Shown piece by piece: positions 1-11,289 of a stretch of DNA of 64,000 nt (positions within the stretch are counted from its first letter, which is position 1; the number at the start of each line of letters is the position of its first letter). Under the pieces are notes generated by a model. That model made no database searches, was not told the origin of the DNA, and saw only the letters and a program-made list of their open reading frames with translations. The DNA lies in NCBI GenBank assembly GCA_963576565.1, contig OY755046.1:55345471-55409470 (forward strand), in the 5' to 3' direction. The translations under genes were made by a program, and so were the position numbers. The DNA comes from Aspidapion aeneum (taxonomy: Eukaryota > Arthropoda > Insecta > Coleoptera > Brentidae).

Positions 1-207
1 TAAAAATTAATATTACACTTACTTAAATGTTAATATTGCAAAACGTACTTTGATTTTTGTTTTAGGTTGATGTTTTTTATAAAGTGCACAAAATGACAGT
101 TAAACTTGTGCGATGGGTAATTAGTGAAAATCTTTAAGATTTTTACGTTATCTCTAACAACAAATAAATGTCGGTACTTAGGTCACACTTAAAAAAATTT
201 GTAACAT

Positions 208-2490
208 ACAGGGTATCCCAGATAAAAGCAACTACATGGGCATTTCGAAAACGATAGGAGATACGTGTTTGTTTAAATGAGAAAAAAGTTGCGCTATTCT
301 AAACCTAATCAGATGCTGTATCAATATTAAAGATATCTACAGGAGTTACTAAAATATTGAGCAAAAACTAAAAATTGTGTTTTTTGAAAAACTGAAATAT
401 GGCCGCCGTCTTGCAAACAAATTTAATAAAATTTGGTAGTTTTGTATAAGCAATTGCGGCCAATCGAATGAAGTTAACAAATTTTTTCTAGGCCTAGTTT
501 TTTTGAAACCATAGCCAACTTTGTTATTTCTTATGACCGCCATATTGAATTTATACGTCAATAAATAGAGCATTAAAAGAACTTTTCAATCATGTATAAT
601 AAGCATTGAGTTGTATAAGGCCCTGAAAGGGCCTTAATAAGCTTATCCTTGAATGACGGAAAATGTGGATTTATTTAAAAAACTATTTTTCACTTGGTTG
701 TCTGTGAAATAAAGGCCATAGTTGCGTTTGTTGGTTGTCATAACTACGTAATTATCTGTCAAAACTTTGTCATTTATTTGATTTATTGGTTGAGTTTTAA
801 AGTTTCTAAATTAGATTTTTTTTGAGTCACATTATCAATCAAATTTAACATGGAAAGATTTCCAAATTGGGAGAAAGTAGATATATATAAATGTTATATT
901 TTCTGTAATAAGAATACTGGAAGAGCTGGACGTTCCTTTAAAAAACAAAATCGTAATCGACAACCTGATGAAAATATTGAAGCTCTGGTTTTACAAAGTG
1001 TCGTTGACAAACCTCGCATCTCCCTCCGTGAACTGGAAAATATTGTTGCAGTACCCGAATCAACTGCACAAAGAATTCTTTAAAAATTTAAGTATCATCC
1101 ATATACAACACATATTAATCAAGCACTCCGAGATGGTGACTTAGAAAGAAGAACCTTGTTTTGCAACTGATTCATACAAAAATCGCAAGAAAACCCTCAA
1201 TTTCCGCTTAAGGTTCTTTGGTCCGATGAAAGCAGGTTTACAAACTGCGGGGTGTTTAACAGACAGAAATACGTGTACTGGGCTGATGAAAATCCGTTTT
1301 TAAATCGTGAGGTGCACCATCAAGTTAGGTGGATTTTGAATGTATGGTTAGGAGTCATAAACGGACACATACTATTTAATATTTTTAATATTTTGACGGC
1401 ACCTTGATATCTAAAAATTCTACAAAATTACGTTGACCAAATTTTAGAAAATTTGCCTCTTCAAGATGTAGATGTGGTTCCAGCAAGATGGAGCACCTCT
1501 ACATAATGCAAAAATCACAACCGACTATTTGAATCAGCAACATGGAAATAACTGGATCGGAAATCGAGGTCCAGTTGCCTGGCCTGCACGTTCGCCGGAC
1601 CTTACGCCTCTTCATTTTTGTATTTGGGGATAATTAAAGGATAAAGTTTATCTACTACTTATAATACGATAGACGAACTTGGGGCAGCCATTGTTCAAGC
1701 CATAGAAGAAACTCCTGAACAAATGGTTAAAGATTCATGCATGTTTTTAATTCATTGATGCAGAATTTACATGAATAACAACGGTGGAATTTTCGAACAT
1801 TTGCTTATATAATTCAATGCCTTGTTATCGGTTTTTAGTTTTATTTTAAATTAAATAATAAATGCAAACTTTTGTTTCAGAAATAAAAGATAGATTTTAT
1901 GAAATTATATTATTTCTTAGCCAGAGAAAAATCAAAAAATAAGGGCCTCAAAGATTTGCATATAAATCAAATAAATGGAAAAGTTTACTGGTAGTTACGT
2001 AGGTATGATAACAAACACAACTACGGCATTTGTATCACAGCCAACTAAGTGAAAAACTATTTTTTTAATAAATTCACATTTTCCGTCATCCAATCATTAT
2101 ACACGGTTGAAAAGCTCCTTTTATGCTCTATTTATTGAAGTATAAATCCAATATGGCGGTCATAAAAAATTACAAAGTTGGCTATGGTTTCAAAAAAACT
2201 AGAAGGCCTAGAAAAAAATTGTTAACGTCGTTCAATTAACCGTAGTTGCTTATACAAAACTACCAAATTTCATTAAATTTGTTTGCAAGATGACGGCAAT
2301 ATTTCAATTTTTCAAAAAACACAATTTATTTAGTTTTTACTCAAATTTTAAAAACCCCTGTAGATATTTTTAATGTTGATACGGCATCTGATTGGGCTTA
2401 GAATAGCGCAACTTTTTCCTCATTTAAACAAACTCGTATCTCATACCGTTTCCGAAATCCTAATGTAGTTGCTTTTATTCGGGACATATA
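208..2490 (+). mobile_element. Tc1/mariner-type DNA transposon with very long terminal inverted repeats, degenerate
   Basis: Both ends carry the same sequence in opposite orientation. Roughly 208-780 matches the reverse complement of roughly 1975-2490, so the terminal repeats are about 500 bp and together take up almost half of the element. The outermost bases are diverged and no clean TA duplication can be read. The interior holds a broken transposase in the plus direction (850-1815). The short minus-strand ORF at 349-573 lies wholly inside the left repeat and is not a gene. Family assignment rests on the transposase remnant. Long TIRs are known in some Tc1/mariner relatives. Confidence 0.8.
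850..1815 (+). pseudogene. Broken Tc1/mariner-like transposase (DUF4817-type N-terminus)
   Basis: The first 77 codons (850-1083) resemble the N-terminal helix-turn-helix region of insect Tc1-like transposases that begin MxRFxNxE and end in a PxSTxxRIL motif. After a stop the reading resumes with WSDESRF near 1218-1235 (first catalytic Asp), then YWADENP, then WFQQDGAPLH near 1476-1505 (second Asp), then WPARSPDLTP. The third acidic position of this family, in SPDLTPxDF, is His here (codon 1613-1615). Several frameshifts and stops interrupt the frame and a C-terminal NNGGIFEHLL motif is near 1775-1805. It cannot make an active enzyme. Confidence 0.8.
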
Positions 2491-3023
2491 AGTATATAGG
2501 TAGATATACTGCAAAAGCATTGCTCAAAATTAAGCTTGAGTTTGAGTTGCCTGACATTAGTGAACATTTCTTTATTCATAAATAGGTGCAAAAAATGAAA
2601 ATAAAAGTGAACGTGACAAAAATCGTACATACTTATAAATGGAGGTGCAAAAATTCATATTTTCAATTACAAAAATATGAAATTTAACTCGTGTGTAGAG
2701 AAATAAAAACAAAACAAACACTTAAACATTTTTTTTTTCGTAAAACATCAATGTAACAAAATTAGTTTTGTCATACCAAATTAAAGGTATATTAGGTCTA
2801 TTAATAATCAAAGAAAGAAACGAGAAAGTGAATCTATAAAACATAAAGCTTTGATCATAAAAAAATCAAAAAACTTGATCGTCACGTTTTATAAGACATG
2901 TTTTATATTGCCAAAGTCATAATAAAGCAGATCGTACACAACAATCTTTTTAAGGACAATATTAAGTTTAAAATAAACGCTAAAACTTTGTGACCCGAAA
3001 ACAGGTGCCGAACAAAGGAAAAT
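2491..3023. other. AT-rich stretch, nothing recognised
   Basis: About 530 bp between two DNA elements. I see no ORF of substance, no repeat shared with the rest of the window and no RNA gene. Confidence 0.5.
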
Positions 3024-3947
3024 CGAGGGGCGCAATTAGGAGGAGGAGAGGGGAGGCTTTGCCGCCCCAAGCTTAAATCAATTGTCAGGAACGAACTGAC
3101 ACAAGTCGTAGAAGAATTCGAACTGCGACGCTTTTAAATATTTGAACAAAAAATTTTGCGATTGATACAATTTTTTATAAAAAATTTTGGGTTGCGGCGA
3201 ATTTATTCTTTAAATTATTTAATTTTTCTAATAGTTTTACTTGTGGAATCATGCTGTTGTTTTTATCAAAAAAATTACTACGGTGCAGTTTTTTTCCGAA
3301 AAGTACTTATTTTCTTTTAAATTTCGCCCTCAAACGGCAAAATTTTGTCAATGTTTTTGTATTTTTTATTATTGAAGAAAATGATATTTGCGGTGCGGTG
3401 CCATTGTTTTTAAAAAGAACTTATTCAATTAAAATTTTTCCTTGCGGTTCCATTTTTTTTTTAATTTTGATAAATTTTTTGGTAGTTTTTAATACATATT
3501 GCAATTTTTTCTTCATCTTGAAGTGTGTTAAGCTGTTTGAAAAATATGGCGCGAAAGAAAAAAAGCTTTGATCAAAAGAAAAAGAAATGCCAATCCAAAT
3601 TTTCAAAAAATAAAATTATTTAAAGAAAATAATTTTCATGAAAAATTAAATGTTGCAAAGATTTCGTTAGTTTCCAAGGTGTAGGTTGAAGGCGTAAAAG
3701 TTAAAAAAAATTAAGACTTTTTGGAAAACATGGCGCTAAGAATTTGAGAAAAAATTAGTAAGTATTCAAAATAACGGCACCAAAAAGAAATACATTTTTG
3801 GTAAGAACGAAAAAAAAAAATCGAAAAATAAAATCGGAGGTAGTCGGAAGTTGGTAGTGGAAACTTGGTCAGGCAGTTTGCTCCTAATACATTATGCTCA
3901 ATTCGTTTGAGGGGGCTAATTTTTATCCCCTCCTAATTGCGCCCCTG
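3024..3947. mobile_element. Non-autonomous DNA transposon with short G-rich TIRs (hAT-like)
   Basis: AGGGGCGCAATTAGGAGG at the left (from about 3026) is mirrored by CCTCCTAATTGCGCCCCT at the right (about 3929-3946). The interior is AT-rich and has no transposase similarity. The plus ORF at 3251-3571 is low-complexity Phe/Leu/Ile-rich and is probably chance. The termini recall insect hAT elements starting CAGGGG, but the flanking 8-mers (AGGAAAAT and AAAGATTT) do not match, so superfamily and exact borders are tentative. Confidence 0.6.
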
Positions 3948-4635
3948 AAAGATTTAGGACCTCTCAGAGCTCAATAATTTATAGAAAAACGTGTACGATC
4001 TACTTTAAAAAGGTACAACTTCCTTTTTAACCGTAGGCTAATATTTTCATCCATAATCTTAATATGTGTATCCAAACAAGAACAAAAATTTGATTAATAA
4101 CATGTCTGAGACTAATTTTTTCTGCTTCGAATGAAAGTGAACCGATCAGGATTTAATAGCATATTGACATGACCGTTAAAAGAAATAGTTGTTCTTATGT
4201 GCATAATAATGATATACATTTTTTAAAATGAAAGTGATAATATGCTTTAAAATTAATTAAAAAACAGTATTTTGAACATACAACAAAACAATAACAGAAG
4301 TATAACAAAAGGCTAACATGTGATCTTAGGGCTTTATGAATTGCAAATAATTCTGAAGAAATTTTAAATTAAACCAAATCTTGTAGGTACTACCCGAGAA
4401 TAGCAAACTGCTCTTCTCGGTGACTACGGTTTTTGAGGTACCTATAAGCGATAAAAGATGGACTTTTTCGCAATGTTTTTCCTAAAGATTATGACATGCT
4501 GGTTTTTGTTATTTAAAAATTTATAAATAATTATATTTTTCGCACTTTAAGTATGAATATCTATCACATACGGTGATTCTAGTTATGATAAGTTTACTTT
4601 TTATCCAGCAAGTATCACTTTTTATGCCCCTGATG
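3948..4635. other. AT-rich stretch, nothing recognised
   Basis: About 690 bp with no supported coding potential and no repeat that I could pair elsewhere in the window. Confidence 0.5.
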
Positions 4636-4639
4636 AAAA

Positions 4640-5180
4640 GTAAGTAACCAGTACTCTAAGTAAACTGTAAAGAATTCTATCCTCTAAAACCAAGTTCTGC
4701 TGGGACGATAGCGGTGTCAGATAGATGCAAGTCTAACATGTAGCAGGACCACCTTTTGTAGGGGGTGTAAAGGCGTGGGTCCACTGTGAATACTTGCTAC
4801 ACAGTATAAAGATCCCTGCTCTCGACTTTATTCAGATACAACTTTGGCTACTCGGCAGTAGGATAAGTTGGAGAGAGGACCACTCGAAGTGATAGCGAGT
4901 GGGGGTGAGGTTGGCAAGCGGATGGGGGTTTTCATCCAATATTTTGGAAGGGGATCCTTATCCGTGGGCGCTCTCTCGCAAGGTTGTTGTTGTTGTTGAA
5001 AGAGGAGTCAGGCAAAATTAAGTTCTCTTAGAGAAAGTAAACTTGCATCCTAAGCGGCACATGCATCAGTTTGATATATGATGTATGGACAAATTGGCGT
5101 TTGCAAAAAGGGCGCGCCGTGTGCCTAGTCGCCAGACCAAAAATGGTCTCACCACTACTACTACTACTATTACTACTACC
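4640..5180 (+). repeat. Two retroposon-like segments ending in trinucleotide runs
   Basis: The sequence is clearly richer in G+C than its surroundings. The first segment (about 4640-5000) ends in a (GTT)n run near 4984-4998. The second (about 5000-5180) ends in a (CTA)n run at 5151-5178. A G+C-rich body with a short 3' trinucleotide tail fits a SINE or the 3' end of a non-LTR element. I found no convincing tRNA-type A and B boxes, so the source family is unknown. Confidence 0.4.
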
Positions 5181-5712
5181 CTTATGGACCTACAAAAAGT
5201 ATATGATACCGATCCAGTAGAAAAATAATGGACAGTGTCAGAGCAAACTAATATAAATCATAAAAGCGATAAAAGAACTATACAAAGTATCAAAATCTAA
5301 AATTAAAATTGGAAATCGACTTTCAAAAGAATTCCTGGTAACGAAAGGCTTAAGACAGGGATATCTCTCCAACTCTTTTTAAAATATATATCGCAGTAGC
5401 TTTAAAAAACTGGAAACGTAAAACAAAGATCAATAAGAATATCTAGAACAGATCAATTGAGATATGACATCATAAAAGAAAGAATGAGAATCAAGGGAAG
5501 CATAACGGATAACATCACTAAATGACAACTGATATGGTACGGCCATGTCCAATGGATGAACAATAAAAGATTAACAAAGCAGATCCTAGAATGGCAACCA
5601 ATAGGGCGCAAAAGAAGGATGCATTCCAAACTAAAATCAAGGGAGGTGGAGAATAGGCGTCGGACAACGTAGAAAAACGTTCTAAACCGACATAGTAGTA
5701 GTATAAAAAGTA
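5180..5712 (+). pseudogene. Non-LTR retrotransposon reverse transcriptase, copy A (internally deleted)
   Basis: Fragments read as the end of a reverse transcriptase plus the C-terminal signature of one repeated family in this window: DLQKAYDT near 5185, KGLRQG near 5348, then after an internal deletion LIWYGHVQWM near 5528-5560 and a Gly/Arg-rich tail. It ends with TAGTAGTA at 5694-5702, the 3' tail shared with copies B, C, E and G. The palm motif is missing, and stops and frameshifts are frequent. The family resembles endonuclease-RT proteins common in insects. I would place it loosely with RTE/jockey-type LINEs. Confidence 0.7.
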
Positions 5713-6325
5713 ACGGATAAGTGATAAGAAGTAAAAATCGGGATATCAAGTAACCTATTAGGGATGCTAACAAATATGTAGACATCTGAAAACTTCAAAA
5801 TAAAAATATTAAAAACTCGTGATAGAAGTCTCTTTTTATCCAAGGATGAATTGTAGCTCTCCCTCTGCTTAGGCAATAAATTTTTCGACTTGAGATAGAA
5901 AGTCCCACTTTTGTCTCTTGGTAAATAAGTTACTGATACGTCAGTAACAAATTTTTTTACCGCAGCTTTTAAAAATATTTCAAAAAATTGTTACAGAAAA
6001 ATTTCAGTCAATATTTTAAAGAAAAAACATAGTTGTTAAGAACTAAATGCCCTGCGACATGTCAAAAAAATTGGACAATCCATAAATCCGCAAGACCCCA
6101 TGTTATCTGTGCATTATCCTTTAAGTAGAGCAAAAACCAATAAGGAAAACAGAAAAGAGAATTAACTAACAAAAAAAATAAAATGAAGGATCCTATTTCC
6201 AAATTCTTCAGTTCTATTATTGCACAAAAATACCACCTGCATTATTTTTTGTCTAAGAAAAATGAAGTCATAAGAAAAAAAAAATAAGCGAAAAGCTATC
6301 TTGTTTGAGCTTTCTTTCAGCACTG

Positions 6326-6331
6326 TTTATT
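6326..6331 (-). terminator. Polyadenylation signal AATAAA of the 6.4-8.8 kb gene
   Basis: On the minus strand AATAAA lies about 35 nt past the stop codon of the last exon. In an AT-rich genome this hexamer is common by chance, so its position right after a credible stop is the main support. Confidence 0.4.
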
Positions 6332-6363
6332 TAAGCAATGCTTTAAGACTTCACTTTCAAAAT

Positions 6364-7292
6364 TTAAACAACTTGAACTGTCGTGTACGCACTAAAAGTC
6401 ACTTTCTTTTCATTTTTCTTTTTATTAGTACCATTGTCACAATTTTTTATACTAGACTTTAAATTTTTGTCCCCGTCATTTCCTAGATATTTTAGATCTG
6501 TCTCACTCGACCATTTGTGACTATTTTTTAATTTTTCCTCCTTGGTAAAATCCCTTAACTTTGGACTCAAACCAAATACTCGGTTGCTTATGTTTGAGTT
6601 ATTAGTTTTTGGAAAACCTCGGTTGTTTGGTAAATTTGTAACGTTATAACCATAAGATAATCTAGGTTGAAAAGATTCGTTGTTAGATATTTTCGGTTTT
6701 AACCCAGTTGTATTTAAAAACATAGCATTGTTTTGCATGGTGGGAGCTAATGCCTTGTTTGTTTTATTGTTGGAATCCAAAGTTGTGTCAATATACCTAT
6801 AAGCCATAGGTTGAAAATTTGGTGTAGTTCGTGTTTCAGATCGACTTCTAGAGGACTTTTTTAAAATTCTTGGAACTGAGTTTGTCCAGGAACTATTTTT
6901 TTCATACAAAGGTGTTCTAGAGCTGGGTCGATTAAGCGTACTTGAATTAAAATTTTGTACAGAATCCCTGGCCTTTTGCACATCCAAAGAAGGCACAAAC
7001 CTAGAAAATTGCAGGTTATTTTGAGTAGAATTTGGTCTGGATGGCGTTGATTTTAAAAAACTACTAAAATTGCTTTTAGTAGTACTTAAAAGATTGAAAT
7101 TTTGACTTAGCTTTTTGGGGTGTGACTCATTTTGTGCACTTTTTACAACTAATCTATTCTTATCTACATTATTATTATCAATGTTAACATTAACTCTTAC
7201 AAATTGACCGCTGAAGACGTCTTCATTTGTTTCTGGAGAAGAGACTGGTGATTGAGGAGGCTGAGGTGCCGGTTTTTTCTTTTTCCTGCGCT
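6364..7292 (-). CDS. Terminal exon of unrecognised host gene, basic disordered C-terminus
   Basis: The open frame runs from about 7315 to the stop at 6364. The product starts with a Lys/Arg and Pro-rich segment (ERRKKKKPAPQPPQSP), continues as Ser/Asn-rich low-complexity sequence without a fold I recognise, and ends KKVTFSAYTTVQVV. KKVTF matches the RVxF-type docking motif of protein phosphatase 1, a suggestion only. The obvious acceptor, CAG at 7316-7318, would put the exon out of phase with the upstream exon. The next CAG at 7293-7295 restores the frame, so I place the exon start at 7292. Ordinary codon use, lack of TE similarity and GT/AG borders argue for a real host gene. Confidence 0.65.
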
Positions 7293-7531
7293 CTGGTCTC
7301 TTGGGGCATCGGACCCTGAAACAATAATAACGACGACTTTACTCATTTTGTTCTATTCTATTTGCTTCTCTAAAACGCACTTTATATAAATATATATTTT
7401 TATGCCGATCTTTCTCTATTTTTCTCTGGTGATATTAGAAAAATAACAAATGGATTGAGAATAATGAAATTAGGAAATCAGAAAACGACAAGGACGTTTA
7501 TAAACTTATTAATAAATAAAAATGGACTTAC

Positions 7532-8798
7532 CCAAAAGATCTTCAGCACTATTCCAAACCTTTCTCAGCTTTCTAAAATCTTCATTGACTAGATTTGACT
7601 CCTTACTATCTAAGTTTAAAATATTTTCTATACTACTACTTCTGGTTATCATTTTCTTTTGTCCCACTTTATTATTTATTGTATTAAATTTAACATCGTT
7701 TAATAGTTGAAGCTCTGTACTTCTTGGGCGAAATTCTTTAAATTTCGTATTAGGAAATATTTTGTCTTCGGGTAAAAATTTCTCTCCCTTAATTACAAGA
7801 TTTTCATTATTTACAAAATTATTTTTTTCAGCTTTTACTTCTTCATCAACGTATTTTTTAATATGTGGTGCATCAATACTGATTATACTTGATGGTCCGC
7901 TGTCTACTTCATCAAAGTAGTTAGATTTGTTAATTAAATTTTCTTGTGAATTTTGTTTTTTAATCTCAATATGTGTTACTCCATTGATATCAGTTCTTTG
8001 TAACAGGTTAAACTTTTGCATGTTTTGATTTTTGTTTATGTTATAAGTTTTTTGGTTTGATATGGCTTTTAGAGTACTAAAATTTTTATAAAACAATTTT
8101 AAATTTGTCAGGTTTTCAAATCTAAAAACTAAGGCTTCATTCTTAATGACAAAAATTAAAATATCTGGGTGAGTAACGTCTGTATAACAAACACAATCGC
8201 TTAAGTTGTAACTCTCTTTTTCTTTTGGATTTGTTTGGTTTTTAATTTGTTTTTCAAATGTTTCTCGTATAAGAGAAACATTTTTCTGAGTTAATGTATT
8301 AGCCTTATCTCCTTCTGATTCAGAGTCAGTTCCACTACCTCCGTTTGCTGAGTCGGTTTCCGCTAACCCATGTTTGGCAGGAGGTTTTTCTATAAACGAC
8401 TCATTTTCGCAAGATATCAGAGAGATGCTATCTAGGTCGCTTTCAAATCCTTCATCTGAAGAACTAGGGTGGTGTTTTAATACTTCTAATGGATTCCTTG
8501 TAGTGCATAAACCATTTTTTACTGATTTAGGTGACTCCAAATTTTTTAAACCAATGTTTGGACTTCGTTTGATAGTATTGAATGCTTCCTGACTATCACT
8601 GTCCAAATCTCTGAAACCATTCGATGATTCCGGATTTTTAGGTACCAAAATGATCTCCAATTGGTTGTTTCTCAGTTGTAGGTTGTACTGTAGTGGCGTT
8701 TGAAGGGGTAGCGTTGACTCTTTTCCACAATGGCTGACAGGGAGCCTGTGGATGGTTGCCGGGATAATAGGATAGGCATCTTGAATGGGTCGCATTTT
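7532..8798 (-). CDS. Large upstream exon of the same unrecognised host gene
   Basis: This 1,267-bp open frame is bounded by a good acceptor (polypyrimidine tract, then CAG at 8799-8801) and a consensus donor GTAAGT at 7526-7531. The first ATG, three bases inside the exon, could be the start with a 5' UTR intron upstream; otherwise coding exons lie beyond 8.8 kb. The product has an acidic Ser-rich stretch (SSSDEGFESDLDSISL), a short hydrophobic part around HPDILIFVIKNEALVFRF that could be the last strand and helix of a PH/PTB-like fold, and ends with a conserved-looking SRSS-type segment before VWNSAEDLL. With the terminal exon the protein is about 730 residues. I cannot name it. Confidence 0.7.
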
Positions 8799-8801
8799 CT
8801 G

Positions 8802-11276
8802 AAACAAAAAAATTGCGATAAATATTTTTGCAAAGAGTTTTGACTACCAATGCAAAATCTCAAGCATGTTAAATTATGTTAACCTCTATATTTTATATGT
8901 ACACTATTGTTTTGACGTTATATCCTACAAAGGGTATATAATTAAATGCATTTTACCAGCTAGTAGATCGTTTAAGCGATAGTATTCCTGACCTTTATAC
9001 AAGACAAGGAATTCAAATGCATTTCCTTTACATAATACCTATTTTGCTTCGTAATATTCTTGGTTATGTTATGCAAAATGTAAATGATATATTGATAATT
9101 ACTATATTTTAAATCGATTAAAGAAGATTGTTTCAGCAACAGGCGTCGATTAAACTTGTTTTAAATATAAGGGCTTTTTAAGAGATGGCTTATTATTCCC
9201 GACAAAATTTTCTAAAATATGGTTTTGCATTGCATCTTAATACCCAGCTTGAGCCAATGACTTTTCTAAAAAAGTTTAATAGAACCAAGTTTTCCCTTGT
9301 TCGTTTTTTATAGAAAATTTAAATTTAATAAATATTTTAAATTCGAATCGATTCAAATATCCAGTTTTAAGCACAGAAAACCCATCTTGGCTTCTATACC
9401 AATCGAAATACGACTTAAAATTGTATAATTTCGTCATATAAAAGGTAGTTTATGTGTGTCACAAAACAAGCTTATATTTCGTTAAAAAAACTGGTTTGCA
9501 GAGAGTGCAACGAATCTATAATAATTTTAAAAAATCTAAAAAAAATAAATAGATTTTCTAAAGAATAAATTAATTATAAGTAAATTAGCACGCAGTAAAA
9601 ACTTTCGGTTAGGTCAAAATAAAGTATAACCTGAACAAAATTTGCAAAGTAAGCATCGATCTATCCGGCAATCTTTAAAGCAAAGAAGAAAATATAAATT
9701 AGAAAAGGAGACAAACGATTTTGAGCAACATTTAAAATAAATAAAGACACTTAAATAAATTGCAGTAAATTTTTGTTAAAAATAGTGAAATAAATCGAGA
9801 GTCAGCATTTGAGTAACTGGATTATATCAATTAAGCTTGTTTTTAGACACAAGGAATTATTAGGTTGGGTTCATTATTAGACTTTCATGTTAATTGTATG
9901 TTTTTAACATTTATCTAAATTTAAATTCCAAATAAACTTTAGATAACTGTTAGATAAAGAAAGACCTTCGAAATATTTTCTGATATTTGCTTAATAAGTT
10001 TAACTGCTTTTAAAACTGCACTGTGTTGTCCCCGTTAGTTAGTTAGTGTGTACTATTGTAAATAGTACGCGTAGTACCTTTTCTTATACACATGTTTATT
10101 TATGTTTGACAAACACTTAGTAATATTCAGTTAAAATTATATTCCAATCTATTTGAGATTTGAAAAAATGCTGTAGCTAGTTTGCTGGAGTCTACTAAAG
10201 CGTCAGTATCCGCTAGAGCTTATCCACTAAGAAGTATTTCTTTATAGCCTCTGTTCCAGCTCTTGACTGAGACTAGTACAGGAAAAAACGGGTCTAAAAT
10301 TCTTAAGAAATTCTTTCGATTTCCAGAAATGAATCATCAGTTTTTACAAGAACCGAGAAATCCAATTAGACTCATTTTGAGGGGTTTATAGTACTTCTAG
10401 AGGAGCTAGAGGAAAATTTGTCCCCATTTGCGATGTCTAAATTTTAAAAAAAGTTATAAGGTAAAAACTTTCTCTTGATTTAATAAGTTAGTTTCAAGCT
10501 CCAAAGGCTTGAGTTTTCAAAATGGAAAAAAAGCTTCTAAAATATTAGGTTTGATATTTTTTTCTAGACATGCTTTACCCAACATAAATTTTTCTTTCAG
10601 GGATCGTCTAAAATAAAAGTTAAATACAGTTAACTACTCAAAGAACTGGTAAAGTTGGAGATCCGTTTAAAAGTTTATCTAGCAATTTTAAAGACAAGAC
10701 GTAGTTCTCTTTTCACTCAATCATATTAGTGCTTGACTTGCTAGCCGCAAGAGGCAATTATGTTTCCTTGTGTGTAATGTGATGGTGTAAAGGTGTTGGA
10801 TTTTTTTTAATAGACACAATCAAAGTAAATAAATAGAGTTGTATAAACACATAAAGATGTCCCGTTGATTATATCATTCAATAATCGAACAAAAAGCAAA
10901 CAAATGTTATTCCATTCTAACCGTAAAATTGTTTTTAACATCTGGTACAAGCTTAATCCCGCTTATCACTGGCATCGAAGCATTTAAATCTTAAAAGAAG
11001 AACGCCACCACAAAGTATTCTCTTCACTGGTAAATCAAACTAATTTCTTTTTTATTGAATTAATAATGTTCTTTAACAATTTATAATTTTTAATCTCCCT
11101 TCATTTTTTTACCCCTGTTGGTTAAATATCTTTTTCTATTTCTCCTCTCCAGTTTAGCCTGCACTTTTGAATTTTGTTACTTATTTTTCTATATTTTTCT
11201 TTACCATGGTGTAGGTGTGAATTAAAAATGAAAATTATAATAAATGTTAATATTTATAGATATTATTATGACCGAT
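8802..11276. other. About 2.5 kb without a recognised gene; upstream or intronic DNA of the minus-strand gene
   Basis: This segment lies just upstream of the large exon on the minus strand. It is AT-rich, has no long ORF and shares no repeat with the rest of the window that I could detect. It probably contains the 5' UTR intron or promoter of the gene, but no specific promoter element can be named. Confidence 0.4.
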
Positions 11277-11289
11277 TTTTCAAGGTGTA

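Noticed and set aside
349..573. 74-codon minus ORF
   Set aside because: It lies completely inside the left TIR of the 0.2-2.5 kb element, and its mirror image occurs in the right TIR.
3251..3571. 106-codon plus ORF rich in Phe and Leu
   Set aside because: Low-complexity T-rich DNA inside a non-autonomous transposon. An overlapping ORF of the same kind exists on the other strand.
7316..7318. First CAG acceptor of the intron in the 6.4-8.8 kb gene
   Set aside because: Use of this site shifts the terminal exon out of phase with the upstream exon; the next CAG keeps the frame. RNA data could reverse this choice.
7316..7531. A micro-exon inside the intron to repair the phase
   Set aside because: The only 25-nt candidate would leave an intron of 27 nt, too short to be spliced in insects.
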